A DNA stretch of 64,000 nucleotides from an uncultured Paracoccaceae bacterium (GCA_947496535.1 CANMDE010000001.1:744001-808000); one strand, 5' to 3'; shown: positions 52,399 to 62,577, counted from the stretch's first letter. Numbers and translations are program-made. Notes: generated by a model not told the origin, from the letters alone.

Positions 52399-53078
52399 GC
52401 CAATTGCCTTTCGTGGAAAAAGGTGGCGATTTGGCGGGCCACTTTTTCTGTGTCTATCGGTTTTAAGAGGTCTTCTTGTGCTGATGAAAGCTGTGCATCG
52501 GGTACATTTCCGGGGCCGCGATACTTGGCCAGCCCTTCGATGAATGCGGCATCAAATTCGGGATGTGGTTGCATCGTAAAGGCCCGTCTGCCGTAAACGA
52601 GCGCGGCGTTCTCGCAGAACTCGTTGCTGGCGCAGACCTTCGCATCGGCGGGGCGTTCAACCACCTGGTCCTGATGCCATGCGTTCACAGCCATGGTTTC
52701 CCCGCCCCAGTCATAAGTCTGTCGACCAACGGCCCAGCCGCCGTCGAACTTCACGACCTTGCCGCCCAAAGCCTGCGCGATGATCTGGTGGCCAAAGCAA
52801 ATGCCGACCATCGGAATTTCAGCGGCATAGATATCGAGGATCATCGCCTCCAACGGTGGGATGAAGGGAAGATCTTCGTAGGCCCCGTGCTTTGAGCCGG
52901 TGATCAGCCAGCCGTCGCAGTCCGTAATGGCCGCGGGGAACTTCATATCGACAACATTGAAAGTCTCGAACGTAAAACCCTGACCGGCCAGCAGTTTTTC
53001 AAACAGATCGTCGTAATCGCCAACAGCCGGACGAAGTTGGTCGGGGGCGTGCCCGGTTTGAAGGATGCCGATTTTCAT
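52395..53078 (-). CDS. Class I glutamine amidotransferase-like protein
   Basis: A 227-residue class I GATase fold. The nucleophile is Cys94 in MVGICFGHQIIAQALGGKVV, and the His and Glu are in FTMQPHPEFD. GWLITGSKHGAYEDLPFIPP is the oxyanion strand. It is not fused to a synthetase. Relatives in such operons may hydrolyse gamma-glutamyl amides or supply ammonia. It lies between the two GS-family genes. Confidence 0.87.
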   Translation of the reverse strand: MKIGILQTGHAPDQLRPAVGDYDDLFEKLLAGQGFTFETFNVVDMKFPAAITDCDGWLITGSKHGAYEDLPFIPPLEAMILDIYAAEIPMVGICFGHQIIAQALGGKVVKFDGGWAVGRQTYDWGGETMAVNAWHQDQVVERPADAKVCASNEFCENAALVYGRRAFTMQPHPEFDAAFIEGLAKYRGPGNVPDAQLSSAQEDLLKPIDTEKVARQIATFFHERQLA

Positions 53079-53176
53079 GTCGCACCAAAATGATTTGCGT
53101 CACGCTATCCCGACTGTTTGACGGTCGCAACTGCGTGCCTGTGCTGCCTTGGCTATAATTTGATCAAATTACAGCT

Positions 53177-54508
53177 TCAGATAATATCAAGATACAGATC
53201 AAGCTGTTCCTTGGGTGTAAGCTCTTCCAGTTTCCGCATCTCCTGACGTTTGGTCAGCACCAGATTACGGATCAATTGCGGATCAAAGATGCGGCTTGCC
53301 GTTTCGCTATCCTCAAATGTGTCGATCGCCTTGGCCCAGCCATCCGGGATCTGATCCAGGTCCTGATCATAGGCATTGCCTGTAATGGGTGCCGGAGGTG
53401 TCAGTTCATCCTCTATCCCTATCAGCGCGGACCCAAGAACCGCAGCAAGGAATAGGTAGGGGTTTACGTCGCCACCTGCGACCCTGTGTTCAATGCGCTT
53501 GGCATTAAAGCTGCCACCCGGCACGCGGATCGAAGCGGTCCGGTTCTCATGCGCCCAGCAGATACCGGTCGGGGCAAAGCTTTGCGGTTCCAGCCGGTCA
53601 TAACTGCTGCCATGAGGGGCGAAAATCAGTGTCAGGTCCGCGATGCCTTTCAGACAGCCCGCAATCGCATTTTGCAGCATGGGGCTGCCGTTGGGGGTGC
53701 CATTGGCAAAGGCGTTGTTGCCCTTAGCATCCAACACCGAGAAATGCGTGTGCAGCCCGTTGCCCGCATAGTCGGAGTATGGCTTTGCCATGAAGCTTGC
53801 CGCCATTCCATGCTTACGTGCCAAGCCCTGGACCAGCATCTTGAACAGCCATGCATCATCTGCGGCTTTCAATGCATCGGGGACGTGTTCCAGATTGACT
53901 TCAAACTGACCCCATCCGCCTTCCGATATGGCGGCCTCTGCCGGAATATTCATGGCCTCGCAGGCTGCATAAAGTTCGTCGAAAAACACGTCAAAGGCAT
54001 CGAGAGCCCGCAGGGACAGGAAATGTCCACCCGCACGGCGACGCCCGGAGCGAGGTGATGTTGGTGGTTGGATACTGTCGCCGCTGTCATCGACGAGGTA
54101 AAACTCCATTTCAGTGGCCACAACCGGTGTTAGACCCAGTGCCTTGAAGCGGTTCAGAACGGTGGCCAGCGAGTGACGCGGATCACCTGCGAAAGGCTGG
54201 CCCGTTTCGAGAAACGACCAGAGTGGCAACAGTGCCGTTGGTGCATCGAGCCATGGCATCGGGACAAAACCACGTTCAGTTGGTCGCATGACCCCGTCAG
54301 CATCGCCGGTTTCAAAAACCAGTGGGCTGTTTTTGATGTCGTGCCCCCAGATATCGAGGTTGAGCGTGGAGAGGGGGCAACGTATGCCGTCCCGCTCCAG
54401 CTTTTCTGCAAACCGGCGTGGCACGCGTTTACCCCGCGCCAGTCCGTTCAGGTCAGCCGTAGCACTGCGCAGGCTTTGTATGTCGGGATGATCTTCAAGC
54501 CAGCTCAT
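53177..54508 (-). CDS. Glutamine synthetase-family protein, copy 2
   Basis: A 443-residue GS-fold protein, distinctly diverged from the copy at 51046. Key segments are LRSATADLNGLARGKRVPRR, VVATEMEFYLVDDSGDS, ISEGGWGQFEVNLEHVPDA, GNGLHTHFSVLDAKGNNAFA and NRTASIRVPGGSFNAKRIEH. It probably makes a gamma-glutamyl amide. Its start overlaps the permease stop by four bases, tying it to the ABC transporter. Confidence 0.87.
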   Translation of the reverse strand: MSWLEDHPDIQSLRSATADLNGLARGKRVPRRFAEKLERDGIRCPLSTLNLDIWGHDIKNSPLVFETGDADGVMRPTERGFVPMPWLDAPTALLPLWSFLETGQPFAGDPRHSLATVLNRFKALGLTPVVATEMEFYLVDDSGDSIQPPTSPRSGRRRAGGHFLSLRALDAFDVFFDELYAACEAMNIPAEAAISEGGWGQFEVNLEHVPDALKAADDAWLFKMLVQGLARKHGMAASFMAKPYSDYAGNGLHTHFSVLDAKGNNAFANGTPNGSPMLQNAIAGCLKGIADLTLIFAPHGSSYDRLEPQSFAPTGICWAHENRTASIRVPGGSFNAKRIEHRVAGGDVNPYLFLAAVLGSALIGIEDELTPPAPITGNAYDQDLDQIPDGWAKAIDTFEDSETASRIFDPQLIRNLVLTKRQEMRKLEELTPKEQLDLYLDII

Positions 54509-55311
54509 CTGATTACCTGTGGTTTGATCTTCAGTTTCTTGCGTTGATGCTGCGGCAAATGCCGGTTCAGATGGCGATTGATCAGCCCGAACAGCCCAAT
54601 GATGATGAGCGTGATCAGGATGAAGTACCCGGCCAGAATGGGGTAGGGGATAAAGGGGTTGAACGTCTTGTCGGCGAAATATTTGGCGTAATAAAGTGCA
54701 TCGCCACGCTGCTGCACGGCTGGAAAGCCTGAGAAATAGACCAGCGTTGTTGCATGAAACAGAAAGATCGCCTCGTTCGTGTAGCCGGGCCAGGCGAGGC
54801 GCAACATGGTGGGCCAGATCACCCGTCGAAAGCGCGACCAGCCGGACAGCCCATAGGCATCTGCCGCTTCGATGTCACCTTTGGGTATCGATTGCAGCGC
54901 GCCGTAGAAAATCTCGCCCGAATAGGCTGCGGTGTTCAGAAACAGCACCAGTAACGCCCCGGCCCATGCAGAGGTCAGCGGCGTGAAGATCGGGTATGAC
55001 CCTTTGAGGCTGGCAAACAGAAAATAGGCGAAGAAGAACTGAATAAAGAGCGGTGAGCCACGGAAAATAAAGATGAACCATTGCGCCGGTTTGCGGATCA
55101 GGGGATTGGCGGCTGCCTTGCCCAAGGCAACCGCGTTGGCCAGAAAGAACCCTGTGCAAAGTGCCAGAAAACCAAAATAGACGTTCCAGATCATCCCTGA
55201 CCCGATCAGGGTAAAATGCTGGCACAGCGTGAAGTCAGTTTGCGGCAGGATGCGTTCGCCGATGCCGATTGACCGCAGGCCGTAGTCAATGATCGTGTCC
55301 CGGCAGCTCAC
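54505..55311 (-). CDS. Polar amino-acid ABC transporter permease (second)
   Basis: A 268-residue inner-membrane permease of the HisM/GlnP type with five or so helices. The EAA loop is IEAADAYGLSGWSRFRRVIW PTML (in two parts), and PAQWFIFIFRGSPLFIQFFF is the conserved first-half motif. It pairs with the permease at 55340, the binding protein at 56281 and the ATPase at 57029. The basic C-terminal tail is rich in Lys and Arg. Confidence 0.9.
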   Translation of the reverse strand: MSCRDTIIDYGLRSIGIGERILPQTDFTLCQHFTLIGSGMIWNVYFGFLALCTGFFLANAVALGKAAANPLIRKPAQWFIFIFRGSPLFIQFFFAYFLFASLKGSYPIFTPLTSAWAGALLVLFLNTAAYSGEIFYGALQSIPKGDIEAADAYGLSGWSRFRRVIWPTMLRLAWPGYTNEAIFLFHATTLVYFSGFPAVQQRGDALYYAKYFADKTFNPFIPYPILAGYFILITLIIIGLFGLINRHLNRHLPQHQRKKLKIKPQVIR

Positions 55312-55339
55312 TGTTTTTTACCTTGTCCGACGCGCATAC

Positions 55340-56146
55340 TCATGCCGCCGCCTTGCGCTGGGCTTCGCCTGCGGCGGTGGCCTGTCCGTGGGTCAGCCGG
55401 GCCATGATGCGGTCGAGGACCACTTCGGACAATTTCGTAAAGCACAGATAGAAAACCAGTAGCGCCAGAAAGTACCACATCCGCCAGTCTGGATGCGGGT
55501 ATGCGGTGAATTGAGGGCGCTTTGCTCCGCCCAATTCGCGCGCCCAATAGACGATATCTTCGACGCCCAGCAGGAACAGCAGTGGTGTTGCCTTGATCAG
55601 GATCATCCAGAGGTTCGACAGACCCGGAAGTGCATAAACCCACATCTGCGGCACCAGCACGCGCCAGAATGTCTGGCGGGGGGACATGCCGTAGGCTTCG
55701 GCGGTTTCCAATTGTGCATGCGGCACGGCCTGCATGGCGCCATAGAGTACGCTGGCCGCAAAGGCGCCAAAGACGATGGCAAATGTCAGGGCCGCAATGA
55801 GAAACCCGTGCGTTTCGTGAACCCATTGTGGTGCGTTGTTTAACGGTAGCTTGGCTGCCGCACACACCACAAAATCATTGCCCTGCCAGATCGGCTGATC
55901 CCAGTCCGGGCATTTCAAGCGATGGCGAATGTATTCAAAGATCTGATCCAGCGCGATCACGAAGAAGAGGAAAAACGCGATGTCCGGAACCCCACGGACG
56001 ATGGCGATATAGGTTTTCCCAAACCAGCGAAGCGGTGCAAACCCGCTCCGCGCGGCCGAGGCACCGCCAAAGCCAAAGAGCAAAGCCATTGGCCCAGTCA
56101 GCGCCAGGAGCAGCAAGACCGTGCCCACCGCATAATAAATTGCCAT
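55340..56146 (-). CDS. Polar amino-acid ABC transporter permease (first)
   Basis: A 268-residue permease of the HisQ type. It has TYIAIVRGVPDIAFFLFFVI and the EAA loop AQLETAEAYGMSPRQTFWRV, plus a periplasmic insert of about 40 residues between the first helices (CPDWDQPIWQGNDFVVCAAA). It lies 28 bases upstream of the second permease. The pair forms the membrane channel. Confidence 0.9.
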   Translation of the reverse strand: MAIYYAVGTVLLLLALTGPMALLFGFGGASAARSGFAPLRWFGKTYIAIVRGVPDIAFFLFFVIALDQIFEYIRHRLKCPDWDQPIWQGNDFVVCAAAKLPLNNAPQWVHETHGFLIAALTFAIVFGAFAASVLYGAMQAVPHAQLETAEAYGMSPRQTFWRVLVPQMWVYALPGLSNLWMILIKATPLLFLLGVEDIVYWARELGGAKRPQFTAYPHPDWRMWYFLALLVFYLCFTKLSEVVLDRIMARLTHGQATAAGEAQRKAAA

Positions 56147-56246
56147 ATGCTTGCCAGTGGTCAGGTAGCAGCTAAGCCATATCAGCCCTTCAAGGGTGGC
56201 GGGATCTGAGCAAAATGAGAAGATGAGTCACCGGCGGTGCAAAGTG

Positions 56247-56272
56247 AAAGGGGGCAGCGTGCCGCCCCCTTT
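56247..56272 (-). terminator. Hairpin between the binding-protein and permease genes
   Basis: The inverted repeat AAAGGGGGC..GCCCCCTTT lies in the 134-base gap after the binding-protein stop on the minus strand. It may partly end transcription so that the binding protein is made in excess over the permeases. Confidence 0.45.
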
Positions 56273-56280
56273 TTGAGACA

Positions 56281-57003
56281 TCAGAACGTAGCGGAGTCAG
56301 GCAGCCACTTTTCGATCAGAGCGTTCAGGCTGCCGTCGTCTTTCATGGACTGGATCGCTGCACTTAGCGTGTCTTTCAATTTGGCGTCGCTTTCGCGCAC
56401 GCCTAGGCCAATGCCGCCGCCCAGCAGCAGGTCTTCACCGACGATGTTCAGTTCCGCATCGGCATCAGCGATGGGTAATAGGAATGCCTTGTCCGCCAGA
56501 ACGGCATCAGCTTCGCCGTTTTTCACAGCAGAAATGGTTTCATCAGGTGTGGCGAACTCCAGCAATGTGGCGCCGGTTGAGGCGACATGGCTGGCCTGAA
56601 TGGTGCCGGTCTGGGCAGCAACGACGCCGCTTTCGAGATCAACGCCTTCCATGGCTGCAAGGAATGCGGATGGATCGGGCTGCGTGTATGGGTCAGAAAA
56701 GTCGATGACCTCATCGCGTTCTGCCGTGATCGACATGCCGGCGATGATGACATCGTAGTTTCCGGATACGAGATTTGGAATGATGCTGTCCCAATCGTTT
56801 GTGACCCATTCACAAGTCAATTCCGCACGCGTGCAAAGCTCATCACCCAATTCACGCTCGAACCCGTCAACTTCGCCCGCGTCGTTGATGAAGTTGTATG
56901 GAGGGTAAGCACCTTCGGTGCCCAGGCGCACCACGTCTTGCGCGAAGGCTGCGCTGGTGGACAAAAGCGCCGTCACCGTGGCTGAAAGGATCATTTTTTT
57001 CAT
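56281..57003 (-). CDS. Polar amino-acid ABC transporter binding protein
   Basis: A 240-residue periplasmic protein. Residues 1-21 are a signal peptide (MKKMILSATVTALLSTSAAF AQ). The mature part is family 3: VVRLGTEGAYPPYNFINDAG, GFERELGDELCTRAELTCEW, NYDVIIAGMSITAERDEVID FS (all in parts). This resembles lysine/arginine/ornithine or octopine binders. With two GS-like ligases downstream, a cationic amine or amino acid is a plausible ligand. Start at 57003. Confidence 0.9.
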   Translation of the reverse strand: MKKMILSATVTALLSTSAAFAQDVVRLGTEGAYPPYNFINDAGEVDGFERELGDELCTRAELTCEWVTNDWDSIIPNLVSGNYDVIIAGMSITAERDEVIDFSDPYTQPDPSAFLAAMEGVDLESGVVAAQTGTIQASHVASTGATLLEFATPDETISAVKNGEADAVLADKAFLLPIADADAELNIVGEDLLLGGGIGLGVRESDAKLKDTLSAAIQSMKDDGSLNALIEKWLPDSATF

Positions 57004-57028
57004 AAGTATTAACTCCCGTTTTTTTGAA

Positions 57029-57802
57029 TTATGCCGCCGTTGCGGATAAAAATCCACGTAGGCGTTCTGTTTTTGGTTGGCCGAACACAGCGTCCGGCGA
57101 GCCTTCTTCTGCGATCTTGCCCTCGTGCAAAAAGACGACATGGTCGCTGACATCTGCCGCCAGACGCATGTCATGGGTCACGATCAGCATGGTACGGCCT
57201 TCAGCGGCCAAATCCTTGATCACCCTGATCACTTCCTGTTCCAGTTCGGGGTCAAGCGCACTGGTTGGTTCGTCAAAAAGCAACGCTTGCGGCTCCATGC
57301 ACAAAGCGCGTGCGATGGCCGCGCGCTGTTGCTGGCCACCCGAAAGCTGCGCGGGAAAAGCATCGCATTTGTCGCCGATCCCGACCTTTGCAAGATAGGC
57401 GCGGGCGGCTTCTTCTACCTCGGCCTTGTCGCGTTTCAGGACCGTGACCGGGGCCTCCATCACGTTTTGAAGGATGGTCATATGGGACCACAGGTTAAAC
57501 TGCTGAAACACCATCGATAAATTGGTGCGGATGCGGATCATCTGTCCGCGATCACCAGGTTTGCGGCCCAGCCCACGGCCCTTCCAGATGACCGACTCTC
57601 CGCAGAAAATGACATCCCCACTTTGGCTGTCTTCCAACAGATTGGTGCAGCGCAGCAATGTCGACTTGCCAGAACCGGATGATCCGATCAGCGATACCAC
57701 ATGCCCGGCGGGGGCGCTGATATCCACACCTTTGAGCACCTCAAGGGCACCGTAGGATTTGTGCAAATCACGAATTTCGATAACAGGGGCAGAGTCGGTC
57801 AC
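57029..57802 (-). CDS. Polar amino-acid ABC transporter ATPase
   Basis: A 257-residue ATPase of the HisP/GlnQ type: Walker A IGSSGSGKSTLLRC, Q loop MVFQQFNLWSHMT, signature LSGGQQQRAAIAR, Walker B ALLFDEPTSALDPE, H switch VTHDM. The GTG at 57802 gives the normal length, starting MTDSAPVIEIRDLHKSYG, and follows AAAGAAG. ATGs at 57841 and 57886 add non-family residues. It is the first gene of the minus-strand transporter/ligase operon. Confidence 0.9.
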   Translation of the reverse strand: MTDSAPVIEIRDLHKSYGALEVLKGVDISAPAGHVVSLIGSSGSGKSTLLRCTNLLEDSQSGDVIFCGESVIWKGRGLGRKPGDRGQMIRIRTNLSMVFQQFNLWSHMTILQNVMEAPVTVLKRDKAEVEEAARAYLAKVGIGDKCDAFPAQLSGGQQQRAAIARALCMEPQALLFDEPTSALDPELEQEVIRVIKDLAAEGRTMLIVTHDMRLAADVSDHVVFLHEGKIAEEGSPDAVFGQPKTERLRGFLSATAA

Positions 57803-57920
57803 ATGAACTTCTTTGATGATTTGCGATGTATAAGGGCGCATTTTTCTGCGTTTGGCAACGTTTGTTATGAGGTTGCTGACCGCCAAAAGCCTTTTCCATC
57901 AGACCATGACGTTCTTTTCA

Positions 57921-58352
57921 TCATGTGACTTGCTGACGGGCCTTGTGGCTTTCCTGATCAGTGATGCCAAGAAGGGATGTGACCATACGCATGATGCTGT
58001 CCTCTTCATCGTCGCGCACACCGTCCGCCATAACGAGTTTCCACAGATCTGACACCACAGCGACCCGGTCGTCATGCACGACTGCGTCTTTGATGGCGCG
58101 GGTAAAGCGTACAGTATCCGGCGCTTCGGCTTCCAACTGCTCGCATTCCTTGCGCAGTGCTGTGGCCTCATCTGCACCAATCCCGTATCGTGCTGACAGG
58201 ATTTGATCGATGGTTTTCACCTCGATGGCCGCATACTCACCATCTGCTTTGGCGATACGCACCAGAAGTGCACCAAGCGCTACGCGCGCGTCGGGATCAG
58301 ACAGTTGTTCAGGTTCGGGGGCCGCTAGGCGGCGAAGGATATCTGCAAACAT
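57921..58352 (-). CDS. TerB-family protein
   Basis: A 143-residue, all-helical protein with the TerB pattern: ALGALLVRIAKADGEYAAIE (acidic metal-like site) and LWKLVMADGVRDDEEDSIMR, which repeats it in the second half. TerB domains are linked to tellurite resistance and membrane stress; single-domain members like this are of unknown role. It stands alone between the transporter operon and rlmJ. Confidence 0.85.
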   Translation of the reverse strand: MFADILRRLAAPEPEQLSDPDARVALGALLVRIAKADGEYAAIEVKTIDQILSARYGIGADEATALRKECEQLEAEAPDTVRFTRAIKDAVVHDDRVAVVSDLWKLVMADGVRDDEEDSIMRMVTSLLGITDQESHKARQQVT

Positions 58353-58415
58353 GGAAATTTACATAAGCCGATGATTGTTTGGTGAAAAGGGCATTTGTAT
58401 AAGGATCGGCAAGCT

Positions 58416-59198
58416 CTAGCGTAACTTTTGATCAAATAACGCGGATATGCGTTCTGCCTCGTCCGCCAACCCATAGGGCGCGTTGATTACAAACAGACCA
58501 GAGCCAACCATTCGGTGGCCGGGGCGCGCGGGTGGAAAACTGACCATGTGGTTCAGTCCATCGGGAAAGGCGTCCTGCATCGCGGCGATCATTGATGCGT
58601 GTGGCGCGTCGGTCAGCACGGGATACCACAGCACAAGCACACCCACCGGCCATTTACGATGGATTTTTCGAAACCGGTCGGGGATTGCCTTGTAATCCTC
58701 TTTTACCTCAAACGAGGGATCAACCAGCAACAGGCCCCTGCGAGGCTCTGGCGGGCAAAACGACTGCGCTAAATCCCACCCATCCCGTTGATAACACTGT
58801 GCCCCGAATGGCGCGGCGATCTGTGTGAGCGCGGCAAACTCCTGCGGATGCAGCTCTGCCAGCGTCATATGATCCTGCACCCGCAACAGTTCTGCGGCGA
58901 TAAGAGGAGAGCCGGGGTAGGCGTTGGCGCCGTGTGTGGTTCTGACCTGATCCAGAACAACGCGGTAAGGGTGCGTTGCCGGGAACCAATCGGCGGCAAT
59001 GGCAATGCCCTTTTCAGCCTCGCCTGTTTTTTGAGCGGCGGAACTTCGCAGATCGTAAAGGCCGCGACCGGCATGGGTTTCGATATAGCTCAACGGTTTA
59101 TCTTTTTGGGTCATATAGGCCAAAATCCATGCCAAAAGCGCATGTTTATGCACATCGGCAAGATTTCCGGCGTGATAGCTATGTTGGTAGGACAGCAT
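58416..59198 (-). CDS. rlmJ: 23S rRNA (adenine(2030)-N6)-methyltransferase
   Basis: A 260-residue RlmJ: MLSYQHSYHAGNLADVHKHA at the start is diagnostic, ETHAGRGLYDLRSSAAQKTG is the SAM-binding region, and the catalytic motif IV reads LLLVDPSFEVKEDY, DPSF rather than DPPY. It methylates A2030 of 23S rRNA. The start at 59198 is set by the family; the frame extends upstream without conservation. Confidence 0.93.
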   Translation of the reverse strand: MLSYQHSYHAGNLADVHKHALLAWILAYMTQKDKPLSYIETHAGRGLYDLRSSAAQKTGEAEKGIAIAADWFPATHPYRVVLDQVRTTHGANAYPGSPLIAAELLRVQDHMTLAELHPQEFAALTQIAAPFGAQCYQRDGWDLAQSFCPPEPRRGLLLVDPSFEVKEDYKAIPDRFRKIHRKWPVGVLVLWYPVLTDAPHASMIAAMQDAFPDGLNHMVSFPPARPGHRMVGSGLFVINAPYGLADEAERISALFDQKLR

Positions 59199-59324
59199 CA
59201 AATGACCCTTCAAAGTTGATGCCGTTGGGTAACGATCCGGCACAAGAAGGCCAAGGGCCTTGTCTGGTGATCAAAACGCTTTAAGAATCAAAGCACACTC
59301 AATTTTCCACCAAGGACCACCCTT

Positions 59325-60074
59325 ATGATCTTTCGGGGTTTATCAATCATTGCGCTGATATGTGCAGGGCATGCTGCTCTGGCGCAGGATGGTGGTAATG
59401 GAATCAGCTTTACGCTTGGGGTCGGCCCCAAATCTTCACCCGAATATTTCGGGGCTGAGGATAATCAGATCGGGCCCGGTGTAAGCTTCGACCTTGAGCA
59501 GCTGGAGCTTGGTCCAATCTCGCGTGATGGGCAAGAAAGCCTAGGCTTTGGGGTCAGCGGATCAGCCCGTTTTATTCGGGAACGGTCGTCGGACGATCAT
59601 GAAGAACTGGATGGTCTGGAAGACGTCGACAGCTCTTTCGAAATCGGCGGCGGGCTGGACTATACGGGCGGATTTTACAACGTGTTCGCCGATGTGCGGT
59701 ACGGAGTTATCGGGCACGAGGCCCTTGTTGCCGAAGTGGGAGGCGACCTGATTTACCGGCCCGTCGAAAAACTGACGATCAGCGCAGGCCCGCGCCTGTT
59801 CTGGGGCAGCGATGACTACGCCCAAACCTATTTCGGCGTGACCGAGGCGGAAAGTGCGACCAGCAGCTTTGACGCATTCGACGCAGATGGCGGCTGGCTC
59901 ACCGCCGGGGTCGAGGCTGAGGCGAACTATCAATTGAACGACAACTGGGGCCTGACTGGAAAACTGCGCTATGACCAGTTGCAGGAAGACGCCGCCGACA
60001 GCCCAATCACGCAGTCCGAGGATCAAGTGACAGGATCGATCTTGGTGACGCGGAAGATTACGTTCGGGTTTTAG
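59325..60074 (+). CDS. MipA/OmpV-family outer-membrane protein
   Basis: A 249-residue outer-membrane barrel. Residues 1-20 are a signal peptide (FRGLSIIALICAGHAALAQ). The family opening SFTLGVGPKSSPEYFGAEDN and the repeated amphipathic strands follow, with TGSILVTRKITFGF ending in Phe for barrel assembly. MipA is a murein-hydrolase scaffold in E. coli; other members are of unknown role. It stands alone. Confidence 0.9.
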   Translation: MIFRGLSIIALICAGHAALAQDGGNGISFTLGVGPKSSPEYFGAEDNQIGPGVSFDLEQLELGPISRDGQESLGFGVSGSARFIRERSSDDHEELDGLEDVDSSFEIGGGLDYTGGFYNVFADVRYGVIGHEALVAEVGGDLIYRPVEKLTISAGPRLFWGSDDYAQTYFGVTEAESATSSFDAFDADGGWLTAGVEAEANYQLNDNWGLTGKLRYDQLQEDAADSPITQSEDQVTGSILVTRKITFGF

Positions 60075-60128
60075 GCCCCAAGTTTTTGGACCTCAAAGAG
60101 TTGGTTGGTGACGGGTTTGAGCACCGAA

Positions 60129-60683
60129 CTACACTGCTTGAACGAAGGTGTATGGCTTTGAATTTTCGATTTTGAGTGATACAGATTCGGCGTCAGATTT
60201 GCCTGCAAGTACGCGGAAAAATGACCTGACAATATCCTCATGGGTGCTGATTAAGACTCTAAGTCCTGCATGGTCCGTGAGAACCATTGATGTAACAGCC
60301 TCGACGCGACGGTCCAATTCAAATGCGGACTCGCTCCGCGGTATGTTCAGCCATTCAAATCCTTCAGACATCATAATTTCATTGGCTTTGGATTTCGCGA
60401 CGCCGCTAAATATTCCATAGTCTCGTTCGATCAAATCATCCGTAAGAATAGTCTGAACATTGTGAAATTCGTTTATGATATTCGCCGTTTCCAAAGCACG
60501 CTGTCTTGTAGAACTCACTATGAGATCAAGTTTTTCCGCTTTCAAACATTCCGCGGTTTCTTTTGCCTGAGCGATGCCTCGTTCACTCAATGGATGATCG
60601 ACTTGCTTGTCAGAAATGATGTCACGGCGATTTGCATCACTCTCGCCGTGTCGCACAACAATGAAAGTGGTGTCGGAGGGCAA
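60129..60683 (-). CDS. Histidine phosphatase-family protein
   Basis: A 184-residue phosphatase of the phosphoglycerate-mutase-like superfamily: the catalytic motif TFIVVRHGESDANRRDI, LDLIVSSTRQRALETANIIN, and a late His in LRVLISTHEDIVRSFFRVLA. Substrate unknown. GC content is somewhat lower than in its neighbours. It lies convergent to the MipA-like gene and upstream of the pyrG stop. Confidence 0.87.
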   Translation of the reverse strand: MPSDTTFIVVRHGESDANRRDIISDKQVDHPLSERGIAQAKETAECLKAEKLDLIVSSTRQRALETANIINEFHNVQTILTDDLIERDYGIFSGVAKSKANEIMMSEGFEWLNIPRSESAFELDRRVEAVTSMVLTDHAGLRVLISTHEDIVRSFFRVLAGKSDAESVSLKIENSKPYTFVQAV

Positions 60684-60775
60684 CGCTACTGTCCTTAATC
60701 AATTCTGTACGGCACAAATTATGCTAATCAATAAAAGACACCAGCCCCGCTCAGCGGCCATTCCACCCAAGCCCA

Positions 60776-62419
60776 TCAAACCAACCGCGACACCTCAACA
60801 GCCGCCCTCACAAAATCCGCGAATAGTGGATGTGGCGCAAAAGGCTTGGACTTCAGTTCTGGGTGAAACTGTACGCCGATGAACCATGGGTGGTCTTCCC
60901 ATTCGACGATCTCGGGCAGTTTGCCGTCGGGTGACATGCCGGAGAATTTCAGGCCCGTTTTTTCCAAGGTTTCGCGGTATTTCACATCCACCTCATAGCG
61001 GTGGCGGTGCCGTTCCTCTATGGCCGTGTCACCATAGACCTTGGCCACGTTGGACCCGTCTGTCAGAGTCGCGTTATAGGCCCCAAGGCGCATTGTCCCG
61101 CCCTTGTCATCATCGGCCTTTCGGGCGACCTTGTGATTGCCCTGCACCCATTCTTTTAGGTGGTAAACCACTGGTTCAAAACGCTTTTTACCGGCCTCAT
61201 GGTCAAATTCTTCTGATCCAGCCTTGTCCATACCGGCGACATTGCGGGCCGCCTCGATCACGGCCATCTGCATACCAAGACAAATCCCGAGATAGGGGAT
61301 CTTCTTTTCGCGGGCGAATTGGGCGGCCTTGATCTTGCCTTCTGTCCCGCGCTCACCAAACCCGCCGGGCACGAGAATGGCGTGGAAGCCTTCGAGATGC
61401 GGAGTGGCGTCTTCGTGGTCGAACAATTCGGCATCGACCCATTCGATTTTCACCTTTACACGATTGGCCATGCCGCCGTGGGTCAAGGCCTCGGCTATTG
61501 ACTTATATGCGTCTTCTAGCTGCGTGTATTTGCCGACGATGGCGACCTTCACCTTGCCTTCGGGGTTATGGATACGGTCATAGACATCGTGCCATACGTT
61601 CAATTTTGGCGATGGGGCAGGCGAGATGCTGAACGCATCCAGAACAGCCTGATCCAGACCCTGTTCGTGGTAGGCGAGCGGTGCTTCATAGATTGATTTC
61701 AGATCATAGGCGGCGACTACAGCTTCTTTGCGGACATTGCAGAACAGGGCGATCTTCTCGCGCTCTTTTTCCGGGATTGGGTGTTCAGAGCGGCAGACCA
61801 GAATGTCCGGTGCGATCCCGATGGATTGTAATTCCTTGACGCTGTGCTGGGTCGGCTTGGTCTTCAGTTCACCAGAGGCCGCCAGATAGGGCAGCAGGGT
61901 CAAATGCATGAAAATGCATTGGCCGCGCGGTTTGTCGTGGGCAAACTGGCGGATCGCTTCGAAGAAGGGCAGGCCCTCGATATCGCCGACCGTGCCGCCG
62001 ATTTCGCAAAGCATGAAATCAACTTCGTCCTCGCCAATGCTGATGAAGTCCTTGATTTCGTTGGTCACATGGGGAACCACCTGAATGGTCTTGCCCAGGT
62101 AATCGCCACGCCGCTCTTTTTCCAGCACGTTGGAATAGATGCGGCCCGAACTGACCGAATCTGTCTTGCGGGCAGGGACGCCGGTGAAGCGTTCGTAATG
62201 ACCAAGGTCGAGATCGGTTTCCGCGCCATCATCGGTGACAAACACTTCGCCATGCTCGAAAGGTGACATCGTACCCGGATCGACGTTCAAATACGGATCA
62301 AGTTTGCGCAGGCGGACCGAGTATCCGCGCGCTTGCAACAGTGCCCCCAGCGCCGCCGAGGCGAGGCCTTTGCCCAGGGAGGACACCACGCCGCCGGTAA
62401 TAAAAATGAAACGCGCCAT
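60776..62419 (-). CDS. pyrG: CTP synthase
   Basis: A 547-residue CTP synthase with a synthetase domain ([52 protein letters not shown]) and a C-terminal glutamine amidotransferase domain ([20 protein letters not shown] with the Cys; [14 protein letters not shown] with His and Glu). It makes CTP from UTP, ATP and glutamine. It lies downstream of secG on the same strand, a common alphaproteobacterial order. Confidence 0.97.
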   Translation of the reverse strand: MARFIFITGGVVSSLGKGLASAALGALLQARGYSVRLRKLDPYLNVDPGTMSPFEHGEVFVTDDGAETDLDLGHYERFTGVPARKTDSVSSGRIYSNVLEKERRGDYLGKTIQVVPHVTNEIKDFISIGEDEVDFMLCEIGGTVGDIEGLPFFEAIRQFAHDKPRGQCIFMHLTLLPYLAASGELKTKPTQHSVKELQSIGIAPDILVCRSEHPIPEKEREKIALFCNVRKEAVVAAYDLKSIYEAPLAYHEQGLDQAVLDAFSISPAPSPKLNVWHDVYDRIHNPEGKVKVAIVGKYTQLEDAYKSIAEALTHGGMANRVKVKIEWVDAELFDHEDATPHLEGFHAILVPGGFGERGTEGKIKAAQFAREKKIPYLGICLGMQMAVIEAARNVAGMDKAGSEEFDHEAGKKRFEPVVYHLKEWVQGNHKVARKADDDKGGTMRLGAYNATLTDGSNVAKVYGDTAIEERHRHRYEVDVKYRETLEKTGLKFSGMSPDGKLPEIVEWEDHPWFIGVQFHPELKSKPFAPHPLFADFVRAAVEVSRLV

Positions 62420-62577
62420 TGGCTGGGGACTCCCGTGAAAATTCCAATTTGTGTGGGAAAGCGAACCGCAAAATTCGCATCATCACGGGATTTAAGCCTT
62501 ATCGGATTCGGACCCATTTCGCAACAGGTGACGCCACATCATGTTACGAATTTTGTCGTAACAGCAACAGATTGTGG

